Shown here one piece after another: positions 10,698 to 24,169 of a DNA stretch of 64,000 bases. Under the pieces are notes generated by a model that did no database searches, was not told where the DNA came from, and worked only from the letters and a program-made list of their open reading frames with translations. This DNA is from Spirodela intermedia. Its lineage: Eukaryota > Streptophyta > Magnoliopsida > Alismatales > Araceae. The stretch's first letter is position 1. Every line of letters starts with the position of its first letter. The position numbers and the translations under genes are program-made. The DNA is taken from NCBI GenBank assembly GCA_902729315.2, contig LR746265.1, positions 1,902,892 through 1,966,891 on the forward strand, written 5' to 3'.

Positions 10698-13600
10698 ATG
10701 GCGGGGAGCCGCGCGAGGGAAGGAAGCGACGGGTTTCAACACCAAGGATCCGGGGGAGTGATCAAGAGGAACCTGCCGCGGCAGTTCGTGGACGAGGCCA
10801 ACCGGCTGCTGGATCGGCAGGGGACGGCTAGATCCGGCTTCTTGCGCGGTGGGGGAGGGGGAGGGCGGAAGGCGTCCGCGATCGTGCGGTCGGTTCTCCC
10901 GTATATGCTGGCCACCTGTGCCGTAGGTGGCTTCATTCTGTTGGCAACATTGCTGCACAGAGCGACGGAAGACGGTGGCATCAGGAACAGGCGATGGAAC
11001 GGGGGGCATACATGGGAAGAAGGGAAGGGGAGCCGTACCGGGAGTGTCGTGAGATTTTTGCCATCAGACATTCTACGGAGGTTTGATGAACAGGGAGGGC
11101 TTGATAGGATTCGATCTGAGCTAAGGGTGGGCGTCCGGCTTCCAAGGCTTGCAATTGTAAGTGTCCCGTCATTCCTTTCTCCCTCCCTACCCAAGTGACC
11201 TACTATCGTATGCTTTTCATGGGAAAATGAATTGTGCCTTACACTTATTATGATTTCATTCTGGACGGAACCGACACAATTTTTTATTAACTTGATTCAA
11301 GAAAGGAAATGAATCGTACATATCAGGTGCGTGTAAGTAACCCTGAAAGCTAATGGTGCCTTACCAGGTACCTACGTCACGACATGAATTTGATGAAACA
11401 GAACGATGTGTTTTTATTATTTGACCTTTGTTGGATTCAAACATTGTGCAATGGGAGGGGTATGATCTAGAACAGAAAAGACCTTTCTTCTCAAAACTGA
11501 CGGCTTAATTGTGGTTGCATGCATGCCATCTTTCATTTGATCTAAATGCAAATAATATTTTTCTTTAGTAATAATGATGATGATGTTACCATTGATACTG
11601 ATAACAATAACCCAACTTTTGGAGAAAACTGATGCCTAAAATTCTATGGTTAGCCATAAAAAATCCCATGTCATCATTTAATAGTTATATGCTCTAGTTA
11701 GAGGTTTATGGTTAAAAATATATGTTCTATTGAGAGGTGAGTGTCAAGGTTAGCCTCTAGGTGGAACTAGATATAGTTGTTTTCCTATGCTCGAAGTTCC
11801 TTTCCCACTGTGTTCCTCATGACAGACTAGGCCCACGGCCCACCCATTAGGCACTGGCCATTTAATGTTGGTTTTGAACAGAAAAGAAATCCCAGATTAT
11901 AAACTTGTCTAAGGAAACCTGGATTGGGATCATATAGGGACATTGATCTCTCCCATTCCTTTTGTAACCTAGGTCAGTGGATTTTTCGGAATCCATTGGA
12001 GCCTTAGTATCAGCATCTTTTTCAGAATAAGTGTTCATTGTTTCGTCCTAGATTAGAGCTGCGTTATTCGAGCTCAATCGACCCTTCAGCATACTTTACT
12101 GGCTGAACTGTTTGGATTCTTTAAAAAATGGTCTTCTTATGACATAATGCCTTGTGAAATTTAATGCCCGTTATTTGCATCTGATTCATCAGAGATGTTC
12201 TTTGGGATATATGTGATGCCTCGTGACATACCTTTTATCACTCAAATCTCTTCTTCTAATCATGCCTGACTTGCTTTATGTTTCTAAAAACATAAGTGAC
12301 TTAAATATATCGTTTGATCTCTTTTTTTTTCTGTGGTGTCAGGTCCTAGGAACAATGGAAAAAGATTCGCCATCCTTGTTGCTGTTTACTTTGGTGAAAA
12401 GTTTTAAAGAGCTTGGGTACCATCTGACAGTAAGTCATCCTATTATCTTTGGAATAGAATTTTGACTTGCTTTACATGCGATGCCACCCCCCCACCCCTC
12501 TGTCCTGAAACCACGCAGACACCACTGCAACAAAAATAAGAAAGAGAAGAAGAAAAAGCTACAACAGCGTCAAGGTCGTGCACTTTTGGAAACATTCGTT
12601 CGTTTTGGTCTGGTCTTGTTAATGTACGGTTATACACAAGTTTAAACTATCCTCCGCCACAACACCATATATTATTTGCTTCTCGCGTTGAAGCTGCGGG
12701 TCAAATACGTTTCTTATTTGATTTTTTTATTTTTTAGATGATGAATTTCGTGGGGTTTATTTTTGTTCATTCAACATTGGTCTTTACACACAAGAACCAC
12801 GTCCATAGGTCTATAAAGTGGTTTAACTTGCATAAAATCACTTAGAATGTCCTTCTGTATTGGATGCCCTTAATTTCTACGTGGTTGAGGAGAAAAATAA
12901 AAAAATCTAATTTGGTACCCTTTCTGTTTCAACAGTTTATCGTTCCCAGTTTTTCTCGGATTTTAACTATCATATCAGAAGAAAAAAACGAGAACGGAGA
13001 TGTTGTTGTTTTGGCTTTTGTGGTTATGTACTGTACGATTTGGCCCTTCACTTGTGAAAATCCCACTGATTCTTTCGGAGAGCTCTTGAAAAGAACTTTG
13101 ATTGTGGCCTGTCTGAGGATTTATCTTTTCTCCTATCACCAAGCTCGCCATAGAACCTCAGAAGACAGTCATTCAACTTACTGCAAATATAACAGTGCAT
13201 AATTTTGAAAGTGATCTATAGCATGCATTATTAAGCAAAAAAATTATGAAATACTTCAAAGTTGTTGGTGTGTAAACTTTGACAGAAAGAAACGCGTTCA
13301 TTTTTGAAAGAGAGCATCTCTACTAAGAGTTTTTATGTTTTTGATACTATTGAGGAATGGGTAAGACAGTTTCTGTAATGAAGAATGGAGTGATTCTACT
13401 GCTCTGAGGAAGTTGATGTATCAATATGGTCTGCAATTTCCTGCCGTAGGAAATAGCTGGCTTGTGGGTGGTTTTTGAATGACCTGTTGGGTAGACATGT
13501 ACATTCTTTTTTAAAATTATTGATTTTATGGTATTACCAACTTTATAGAAAAAAATATCGGCGTATGAATTTCTGATGGTTAACATTTAATCTGATAGGA

Positions 13601-16600
13601 AACATTATGATAATTTTTCCCGAGAAGTGGTTGGTAGCATAAATTACCAAAAAAGGCATTAAATAAAATGAAATTATTGGTATGTGATAATGCCAAAACT
13701 ATCACTTAAGAGCGTCCCAAAACCTCTATATTTGAGCCATTACTCTCTAAAAGCACGTGTATTCGTGTGGCTGACACACGACTGATACCCTTCAATCCAC
13801 TCAGCTTTCAGGTTTATAGAGCTAGACCCCAGGTCCGTTCTGGTAAACCCTGGTAAATCCTGAGATATAGGCTCTAACTCTTGTAATGTTTTAACAGAAA
13901 ATAAAAAGTCATTGTTCCCCTCATGGTTAGTCTTAAATAAGTTACACAATCATTGCTGTTAAGACGAGAAGGCTGCAGTAGACACATTAGAGTAGTTTCA
14001 TGTCAGGCAATTCAGATATCAGATTCAAGTCTCTGTTAGCCATTCTATGTTTGAGATGGGAATGACTTTCAAAATATGTTTCAGAAGTTTTCATGAAGCA
14101 TGGTTCTTTCTCTACATTGGAGCTGAATTTGTTCTTTCATGATCCAAATTTGATTCTCAATTATTTATGTGATAATTTCCTTCTTCGACCAGGTTTTTGC
14201 GTTAAAAGATGGGAAAGCTCGTCCACATTGGGAACAAATTGGGGGTCAGATTTCTATGTTGAATCGTGACAGCTATGTTGATTGGTCAATGTATGTTTGT
14301 TTACGAATGCGAATTTTATCTGTAGCTTCTGCCCGTTGTAAATATATCCCCTATTTTCCCATCCTGCTAGTCCCACTGGGAGTTCTCATTCAGTTCAACT
14401 TAGTGATTCTATTTTCAATTATGCCATTATTCCTTGCTCATTTTTTGATTCCATGTAGCCTTAACTGTTCTTTTGTTTTCTTTCAGATTTGAAGGTGTCA
14501 TTTTAAGCTCTCTTGAAGCTAGAATAACCATTTCAAGGTTTGGATTTACTATTTTTTGAAGTTTTATTGTTTTATGTTTTATGGACGTCTCTTTTATTAG
14601 AAAACACTGTAATCTGGAAGCCAACAAAAGCCCTTGTTCGGCCAGTAATAGCTTCACCATTTTACTACGATTCTTCCTCAGCAGCTCTGGAAGTAACACA
14701 TCCTTCATGGGATCTTTGTGCTATCAAGGCAGAAATGGATGTGCATCGTAGAGAAGAACCTCTTGTGGAGATAAGTGATTTGCTGATTTCTGGATGTGGA
14801 GTGTCTGTTAATCTGTCTACGGACGCAGCTGAGATGTTATTGGCAAACGAAGGTACTGCTAATCAAAGAAGGATGCACCAAAAAGAGAGGACGTCTAATC
14901 GGCCCATTGGTTCATGTTCCTGGTACTATTGGTGAGGAAGTTGCAGTACTGGAAGTCTGTCAGAGGCGTGGGGTCTTATCGTCTTGTCATATAGGAGTTA
15001 ATATAGATGTTCAACGCATTAAGATCATGGACTCGGTTCAAGTGAATATTTCATTTAGGCTGCAAAAAAGTAGGAAAAATTGAGGAGATGGATGAGTTCC
15101 TTGATGTATGCTATCCTCAACTTACGGAAGGAACCTCAAAGAATTCCCTTTGGGGACTACACTTATCTTTGTTAAGTAGAATGACTGGATAAACATGGTT
15201 TTCCTTTTTGGGGAGGGTACAATGTAATGTAGCTTGTGGGATCGTCCTAGGAGCGAGTTAGGTAGTTACTTCGTTAGAAATTTCGTTTCGTGCGAAAATG
15301 AGCAACATAATGCTGGACAACGTGGCAGCTACAATTCTGTTTGCCTACGACTTTTGCATTGTTGGAAGTTCGTCTCTGTAGTTTTAATTCTCCCTTGATA
15401 CCTACGCATGTACTTTTAAAGACTGTTGAGGAAGTAGTCAACTAGCTGAGTGGTTTTCTAAGAATCTATCTTGACATAAATGAAAAGCTGAGTCAGGGTA
15501 TGATTTACTACTTATGAATGGGGTCTAATGATCAGTTTACAAATTTATTTTCATGGAGGGATCTGATGACAAGGGTGTGGACAGTATGATATCCTATCCA
15601 CTACTAGTAAATGTTCTGTTTTGACATCCGTTACGAATATGAATATATAAAATTTACTGATGGTTAGGAACCACGCCATTATTTTATTTAAGGCATTGTT
15701 TGAGGCCTGCATAATTCTTGTAATACTCTGAACGGGAAGTTGGGTGGTGATGCCGGCCAAAGAGGTGCTCACTGTTGTCGTTATATCCTTTTACAGCCAC
15801 TAAGATTATACTTACTGATTCAATCCATTCAACGGATAGTAATTTGACTAGCAGTAACTTCTAGGATTATGTTCTGCTTATGAGGGTGAAAATCATGTTT
15901 TCTGTATTCAACAATGCATATTGTTGTAAATATATCGAACCCCATGTTTCTGGGGATCTTAAGAATTTTGATTCTTTAATTAGAAGAAAAAATAGCTTGG
16001 CTGTGGTTTCGCTGGATAGTAGACAGGGACAGTGGGAATCTCGTTAATCCATTCATGCGCATCACTAATTAGATGACGAGGCATCTGACTATCTTAAGAG
16101 AGTCATAGTTATTCCCGCCGTTTACCCACGCTTGGTTGAATATCTTCACTTTGACATTCAGTGCACTGGGCAGAAATCACATTGTGCGAGCATCCACGGG
16201 AACCGTCGCAATGCTTTGTTTTAATTAAACAGTCGGATTCCTCTTGTCCGTATCAGTTCTGAGCCGACTGTTCAATGCCCGAGGAAGGCCCCCGCCCCAG
16301 CCGCCTGGCCACGCCCGAGGGTGTGGTGCAGGCGTGCGGCAGGGGGCCGCTCCTGGCCCGTCCCCCGGCCGGCATGCGGTGACCCGCTCTCACTGCGCGC
16401 GCAACTCAGGACTGTTTTATAGATACCCAAAATCTGCCCTAAATTTGGCCTTTTATTATTTCAAGTTATAATTCTACAGTGGCTTCCCTGGGGATCAAAC
16501 CTGAAAAATTCTGAAGCCAGGATACGAGCTTTTGTCTTGAATTGATGCTTTCCATGATACTTTTTTTGAAGTTTTGCGTTCTCCTGGGCCGTGCAATACT

Positions 16601-19600
16601 GCATTGTGGATTCTTGTGGAATGTTATTTAATTACTTTTCGTGTTGGGCAGCCTGATGCAGGAACCTTTTGATTATGTGCCAGTGATATGGATAATTCAA
16701 GAAGGTGTACTCGGAGAGCGCCTTTCTCTGTATAAAGAGATGGGCAGGCAGCTTATTATTTCTGAGTGGAGAAAGGCTTTCAATAGGGCCGATATCGTGG
16801 TGTTTCCTGATTCTTCTCTTCCTGTCAGTATGCTTTCCTCGTTTTGTTGTTTTTCTCATTGATTCAAGATTTTTACTTGGTAAAAGCATTTTTATTAAAT
16901 GTTTACCGTTTCATATTTCTCTGTCAGATGCTGTACACTGCACTTGATGCTGGAAATTTCTTTGTTGTTTCTGGGTCCCCTGTTGATGTGTGGGCAGCTG
17001 AAAGCTATGCTTCATCTCACTCCAAAATTCAATTAAGAAGAGATGACGGATTTGATGAAGATGATTTGGTGGTTGTGGTTATTGGGGGCTCTGTCGTCTA
17101 TGGAAATGATCCCTGGGACTATGTAGCTGCAATGCATCTCATTGGACCTAGCTTATTACAATTTGCATATTTAAAGCACCATGGAAAGTCATTTAAAGTA
17201 TTACTTTTGTCGGGAAAGTCCACTGATGGCCATGGTAGTACTTTTCAGGTAACTGGTTCATTAACAGATTTTTTACATCTTTTAAATTAAAGACAGCAGT
17301 TCATCCACGTTAAAAATACTGTTTTGTTGCACTCTCTCTTTTTCTTCATTATTTAGCAGAGTTCCTAACATGATAGTCAGACAATATTCGTTGAAAAGGT
17401 TAGGCTACTCTGGATAATTGAGAACGTGGAACGTACATCTGTGAAATTTCTGTCCGTTTGTAAATTGGCTTTCAAAAACTTTTTTTTACTTATGAAGCAA
17501 ACATCTTTGATGGTTATCAACTTTCAAGTAGCTAGAAAATAATGATCCTTTTTCAATTGTAGGTTTTTTATGTCATCAAGAATGTAGTCTGTCAACTGAG
17601 AGATAGTTGAGGACTGAAATTTCCAACCTTATGTTCTGAATGTATTTTAATTAGAGAACGAAAGGTGGGCCGTAGAAAATCCAGGCAATAGCAGAGGAAC
17701 ATTTTGTTGACAACTACCTAAAATAATCTATTCAGTACCTAAAATAAACATACAGTGTACTAAAAAAATTATCTAAAAACTAGAACGATCCTGCTTACCT
17801 TGAGAGGCTTTCTTTTCACTTTTTCCACCCTACCACTTTTTGTCCCTCCACCGTGGCCCTCTATGGAGGGTAGAGTCCTCCAAACTGGCCTAGATGGCCA
17901 TGTTGGAACAACTCTTCGGAACTGTATAGTCAAGGGAATATTTACATTTTATTCTCAATATTAAAATGCCCATCCCTACTGGATAAAGATCGATCATCAT
18001 TGATAACTCATTTAGGATTCATGTGCTGAAATGTGATATACAAGAACCCATTTTCCAGAAAAAAAAAAGCAATGACATCTTATAGATGAGCATGGATTCT
18101 CTAAAGGTTTTGAAGATCCCCATTCTTTGTTTAGCCGATGATTTGCTTAAGTGTATGCTTCCATTTTGTTGGCTAATTATCCACAGCATGATTCCTTAAC
18201 CTATCCAAACTTCGATGCATGTGATGCTGTCTTTATCTTTTTTACCTTGCAATGTTGACTTGGCGGTGTGAAATAATTAATTTGTTGATAATGGGTTCAA
18301 AAACAGGATTCGGATATTGCTTCGCGATTTGGATTTCCGAAAGGTTGTGTAAAGCACTATGGTTTGGATGGCAATGTAAACAAGGCATTGTTAATAGCAG
18401 ATATTGTTCTGTATGTTTCCTTTCATGATGAACAAACTTTTCCTCCACTGTTAGCCCGGGCCATGTCTTTTGGAGTCCTGGTTGTTGCTCCTGATCTAAC
18501 TGTAATAAAGAGATACGTAAGTACTATGCCAAATCCTCCTCCGGTTGTTTGTTCATGTACTGATAAAATGGAACTGGCATAATATTTTGGCATATAGCTA
18601 ATAGATTCATTATTCTACAGGTCACAAATGAAGTTGATGGCTTTATTTTTCAATCTAGTGACCCCAAATCATTTAGTACTATCTTTTCACTTGCCATAGC
18701 AGAGATAAATGCATTTAATCGCACTGTTGCTACTTCTGGGAAACTGTTGTCAAGAAACATGCTGGCACAGGACTGTATTATTGGCTATGCAAAGCTTCTT
18801 GAAAATGTAGTCCAATTTCCATCAGACACAGTTCTTCCTGGTCCCAGTAGTAAACTTCAACTGAACAAATGGGAGTGGGATTTTTTGGAAGGGGAAACTG
18901 AGCCAATTCACCGTCAGGTTTTTAGTGAGACATCCAGCATCGTGTATATTATTGAGGAAGAATTGGCTGACAAGAGCATTTCGGAAGACACGTTCACAAA
19001 TCAAAGTGAAACCCTTGTCTTTGATTATCCTAGTGATTCAGACTGGGAAGATGTTAGGGAAATGGAATTTTCTGAAGATATTGAAACGCTAGAAATTCAA
19101 GAGGTACGCTAGTTTATTTTTTGGAAGATGGCTGTACTGCCGTGCGTTTACATTTTCTCAGAAGTATTCTATGTGATGGTTCAGCATGATCTTTTGTTCC
19201 ACGCAGCTTGCAGAGAGGACAGAGAGACCGTCAGAATCATGGGAAGATGTATATAGCAAAAGTAGAAAAGCTTCAAAGAGAAAGTTTGGAGACGATGAAC
19301 GAGATGATGAGGAGCTTGAAAAAGTAGGCCAGTATGTTAGTATTTATGAAATTTACGGTGGTGCTGGTGCATGGCCATTTTTACACCATAGCGCACTATA
19401 CCGTGCAGTGAGCCTTGTAAGTTTTCAAATCTTCTCCTTACATTTTTTTCGTCAACTGCTGGATCCATAAGATTTGAATATCTTCCATGCATCTGCAATA
19501 TTTCCTGGCATATTTGATTTTCCTTGCTGTCCTGGTATTATTGGGGAACATTAATCCTTTTCTTCTTGTTCATCTTTAACTCGTTCTATCTATTTCCATT

Positions 19601-22600
19601 GTGCATTAACTTTTTTAATGTTGAAATTTAGATATTTACCTAATTTTATTTAACTTTATTATTTTTCACTGACGTTGACTATTGCTTACTTCTGTATAAA
19701 TTTTGGTCATGTTGATTGTGATTTTTATCCTCCATTGTTGCTTTTTCCCTTGTAAAAATACTGCAGTCGTATAATATGGTCACCACAAAAAAAAGTCTGA
19801 TGGATTTTTGGGTCCTTTTTTTCACACTGTTATTCAAGAAGTTTGAGATGTACTATAGATGATTCAAAACATCGATGCTATATTTGTGAGTATAACTTGG
19901 AATAATCTAGTGGATTGCTTGGCAAAAGGTTCTTGATGTGATCAAAGCTATGGGACATTAATTATGTCATTGACATGGAGATTCTGCAACAGCGACAGTT
20001 CTTTTGACATATTGTTGGTGATTGTATTTTGCTTCTATTAGTGCCCTCTATGGTTCTCCCAAAGGCAGTATAATCATTGTGTTGGGGTCCGTTAGAAAGA
20101 GTCTCCTTGTGCCTGGTTTCTGCTGGAGAAGTGACATCCATGACATCCACTGGTGGCCATCAGTGGGTTTAATCTTTCTGCAAAAGATGAGGTCAGAACA
20201 TTTTCGATGTTGGTGAATTGAATCTTGGTGGTTTAGCTGGATGCTCCAAGGGAGAACAATTTTTAGCACCTTGATTTCTGCTGGATTTTCTGTGATAACA
20301 GGCATACTTGCCTGATTAGTTCAAGAAATCTGAATCGCAAATATAACACAAACTGGATGCATTGCGTAAAGATATTCTCAGTCGAGTCCATAGCGCTCCA
20401 AGCTTTCATATTGGGCAGGCGAGTGCCATGAAGTAGTCACAGATGAACTTCCAACTTATGTGAGACTTGGATGATAAAATCTGGGGTAATGGTGTCCTAC
20501 ACTCCAGCTAACTAGGATAGTCTTGTCACATACCGCGAACCACTTTCTTTTTAGTTGATTCTGTTTCTTTATGATATGCTTAAAATATACCAAGCCTCGC
20601 AGAACGATTGAAAGATAGACCCTTCTGTTGATTGGTGATCGACTGCTCACAGATGACCACAAGCCATTGCCTTATGGGTTGTATTCTCCAAAAAGGTTGA
20701 AACTCCTCATTCATCTAGACTGTCAATGAGTTTGTTTGGGCTGATTCAAGTTATAGCTCCAATGATAAAAAGAAATATGTTGTTGCCCATGGTCTGTTCT
20801 CTTCACAACAGATGGAATAGTCGCCAACAGACAATAATCTATTTCGTCATAATATTCTCTATTCTCATGTGGATTGTAGTAACACATTTCTTAGCATCTG
20901 CCCAATACTACAGGGCCATTGACTTTGTCATATCTTCAAATAATTCTTCTTTATATCACTGTTCTCCTTTTTCGGAATCAATGTCGAAACTTGATCGAGG
21001 GCTGTTTCAAAATTTTTGTTGAGGCACACAAGGGGCTGCGTGGCTGGAAATTGGATGATTTTAGAGCAATTGTTCACCGTGTTCACCTGGGATCATAAAA
21101 AGTTATCCGTCAGTGTCATGAGTGTTATTAAAGAATGTAGAATTATTTTTAAAATATTTCAATCATTTTCCATTAATAAAATCAAAGACTAAATTTGTAA
21201 AAGCTAGTAATGATTGCTATAGAAGTCAGTGATTATGTGATGGTTAAATATCCAAGCCTAAACTACAATAGTTTTATGTACTTATTCATTCGTGGTCTGA
21301 TTCCATCATCCTTTTTTGGCTTGACAGTCTAAAGACGCCAAAGAGTCAAGGGTGGATGATGTTCGAGCTGTGCTCCGTCTTTCATTCTTGAATATTACAT
21401 ACTACAGGGATCTTCTTTGTGAGTATGGTGGCATGTTGGCTATAGCCAATAAGTCCAATAGCATTCATAAGACACCATGGATTGGCTTTCAGTCATGGCG
21501 CGCTGCAGGAAGGAAGGTGTGTGACGCCACTTGCATTCATAATTCTAAGCTTTGTCTTTCTCCTTAGAAAAGTCATGTTTTTTTTTTAATACTTCGGTGG
21601 GTTGATTGTTTCTATACATCAGGAAAATGGTAATTGTTTTGTGGTATCTTGTTTTTATCTAAATATTTTTTAGTTGTGGTTATTTTCTCATTCGTTTCAT
21701 ATGCTTTTTTCGCATTCTCATTTTTGGAACTTCAGTACCATAACCTACCTATTCAGGTTAAGCGCATTTTTTCAAGTCGCTTAGGAATTAAGTCACATAT
21801 ATGGAAGTTTTATTGAGCAAGAGAACAGATCATTAGTTCCATCATCATCTTTAGAATAATGCTACTCAAGTTTCAACAGAAGCAAAAACATCAATTTGTA
21901 GCCATGTAATAATATTTCTACTGACTCTTGTCATTTGCCTTGAAGGAAATTTGATGACATTTTTGTTAAATTCACATGGGTTGTCATCTATTCGTATTAA
22001 CACTTTACTAAAATAAAGCTTTTTATCCTCAATATTTTCTGTCTATGACTTACAAACTTAATAAAACCTTCTTTTTAATAAACCTACCGATTTACATTGA
22101 CTGTAGGCTAAAAACAACGTTGTGTGGGTAATTTTTTTTAAAATCAAAGGCAATAACCAAACATGTGGTAAATTTGTTTAATTTTCGTTAAACATATTTT
22201 TCTGCCTTGTAATAATAGTTTGTTGAAGACCAGACGGGTGGGAAACGGTTTTCCATTTTGACAGGCTGAGTGCTCTTTAGAAGGTCAAGTGCTTTCATTT
22301 TTCGTTTGCTTGCCTGATAATATTGCATGAAGGTTTGAATTTTTTTTTACTGATTCGTGGAAGCATTTTTGAAAGGGAAGGAAGGAAAACCGTGCTGTGA
22401 AAAGGTGTTTATGTAGACTAGAAAGACGCTGTACTGTTCCATTTCCTTCAACTTTACTTTTCTCCTGAGGAGAAGGCCTCTAATATATGGCGGGTTCAAC
22501 TGCCACCGATCAAATGAAGTCTACCCTGTTATTTCCATCCTGATGTGTTTTGATTCCTAGCCTCTGCTTGTTGTATACCTTATTTATTTCTTATTTTCTA

Positions 22601-23485
22601 GACATTTATGCTCCAGGCATCCTGTCCACATTATGCTTGTCTTGATTGTATTCTACTTGTTGGTACCTTTTTGTCCAGAATCTGGTCCTTGTTCTGGTAA
22701 ATTTTCGACAGATATTGTATAGTGACCTTGACAAATTTCTCGGCATGGTTCAGTCGGAGCTTGTGCCACCCTTTTGACTTTCAGAATTGTTTCCCTTTTC
22801 GTGAGGGAAAAGCTCTGGCTTGGAAAGAAACGAACTTACCATCTCCCTCTTTGTAGGTTTCTTTAACTATTGAGGCTGAAAGAACACTGGAGCAGACATT
22901 ACGAACAGAAACTGAGGGAGATGTATTCTACTATTGGGCAAGGGCAGACTTGGGGACTAAGGACACGAAGGGAAATTATACTTACGACTTTTGGTCGATA
23001 TGCGATATCTTGAATAATGGGCATTGCAGGTTTCCTTTTATTCTTTGGAAATTTCAATTAAAATTTGGGCGATTTTTTTTAATATTTTCTGCAAGTCATT
23101 GCCGGGGGTTCTATATAATGCTATGAAAATAACAGTTTGTGCGCTTCGACTTAAGGCATAACATAGTATTTCTCAATATTGATGTGCGCTGGGGACAAGC
23201 GTACGGTCTACTAATCAGTGGCTGCATCCTATGCAATGTCTATGCAAGGTCATTGATATGGTTTCTTCTCCCTGTCGTAGGGACGTGTTTGAAGATGCAT
23301 TTAGGCTGATGTATGGCATACCGAGTGGTGTTTCCGCCTTGCCTCCGATGCCCAGCAGTGGTCACTGGTCTGCCCTCAACAGCTGGGTTATGCCAACACC
23401 ATCATTTCTAGAGTTCATCATGTTCTCAAGGTATATGTTTCCACTTTTAACTTTTCATTCACCTACTTAATTATTATTCACTAAT

Positions 23486-23527
<42 letters not shown>

Positions 23528-24110
23528 GATAGAATGTTCCTGGATTCGCTGGACAGCTTAAACAGTAATTCTAGCGTTCCGAATTCATGCCTTCTTGGAT
23601 CATCAAAGCTGGAGGTAAAGGTTTCTGATTAGAAACTGGGGGCTTTCTTTTTTTATGCTTTCAAGTACTATTAGCGAGGTAATATTCAAGCAATGGAACT
23701 GTCTTCTTATTTTTGCTCCGTAGAAGAAGCAATGTTACTGTCGAGTACTGGAGCTACTCGTCAACGTCTGGGCCTACCACAGCGCCAGGAAGATGGTTTA
23801 TCTGGATCCCCAGTCCGGGAAGGTCAGAGAACAGCACCCTGTTGAGCAACGTAGGGGTCTTATGTGGCTGAAATATTTTGACTTCGCGCTGTTGAGGAGC
23901 ATGGACGAAGATCTGGCGGAGGCGACAGAGGACAGAGTCTACCCCAGAAAAGGATTCCTGTGGCCTTTGACTGGTGAGGTGTACTGTCAGTTGATCCAGG
24001 AGAAGGAGAAGGAGTTGAGATATAGGCTGAAGAGGGAGAAGAGCAGAAAGGATAAAGAGAAGCAGCTTGAGAGGAAGAGGAATGGCCGGATTCAAAAACC
24101 CTTGGGATAA
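10698..24110 (+). CDS. Large GT-B (GT4-like) membrane glycosyltransferase, At4g01210/At5g04480 type
   Basis: Fourteen exons give 1023 residues: 10698-11156, 12343-12429, 14193-14290, 14487-14537, 16652-16823, 16928-17248, 18307-18516, 18621-19103, 19207-19416, 21328-21516, 22857-23029, 23281-23430, 23533-23614 and 23724-24110. One membrane anchor lies at about residues 66-87 (VLPYMLATCAVGGFILLATLL), suggesting a Golgi type II protein. Then come a Rossmann half (SLMQEPFDYVPVIWIIQEG, ADIVVFP, VDVWAAESY), a nucleotide-sugar half (ADIVLYVSFHDEQTFPPLL) and a conserved C-terminal region (PWIGFQSWRAAGRK, WVMPTPSFLEFIMFSRM, FLWPLTGEV) ending in a Lys/Glu-rich tail. In the GT4 E-x7-E position, Glu438 is present but the second Glu is Ala446. 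The substrate is unknown to me. ATG 10698 is chosen for its good context (CCATGG). Introns 2, 4 and 9 are each over 1.7 kb. Confidence 0.93.
14600..15191 (+). pseudogene. Unidentified coding relic inside intron 4 of the glycosyltransferase gene
   Basis: The intron between exons 4 and 5 contains protein-like sequence broken into three frames. The first part runs from about 14600 to 14860 (ALVRPVIASPFYYDSSSAAL, LLISGCGVSVNLSTDAAEML). After a frameshift comes GPLVHVPGTIGEEVAVLEV at about 14902-14960. Last is a stretch from about 15077 (GKIEEMDEFLDVCYPQLTEG) that ends at a TAA near 15189. The composition is that of a real protein, unlike the surrounding AT-rich intron. I do not recognise the family. 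It could be a retrocopied gene fragment or a captured piece carried by a mobile element. It is not part of the host reading frame, because exons 4 and 5 join in frame without it. Confidence 0.55.
16258..16400. other. GC-rich island within an AT-rich intron
   Basis: About 140 bases with long C and G runs (such as GGCCCCCGCCCC-like stretches) sit in intron 4 of the glycosyltransferase gene, where flanking DNA is strongly AT-rich. Abrupt edges suggest an inserted fragment, perhaps from a mobile element. No terminal repeats or coding similarity were recognised. Confidence 0.4.
23488..23522 (+). repeat. (CT)17 microsatellite forming the polypyrimidine tract of a splice acceptor
   Basis: The tract ends nine bases before the AG (23531-23532) that precedes exon 13 of the glycosyltransferase gene. 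It therefore supplies the polypyrimidine tract of that intron. Confidence 0.85.
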
Positions 24111-24169
24111 GATCATTATAATATAGCATTAGCCTAGCTGAGATTATTAGCCTAGAGGCAGCTCCTGAT

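Noticed and set aside
10354-10761. 135-codon open frame spanning the SEX4-glycosyltransferase spacer
   Set aside because: It overlaps the start of the glycosyltransferase in another frame and has no family resemblance. It was treated as leader sequence.
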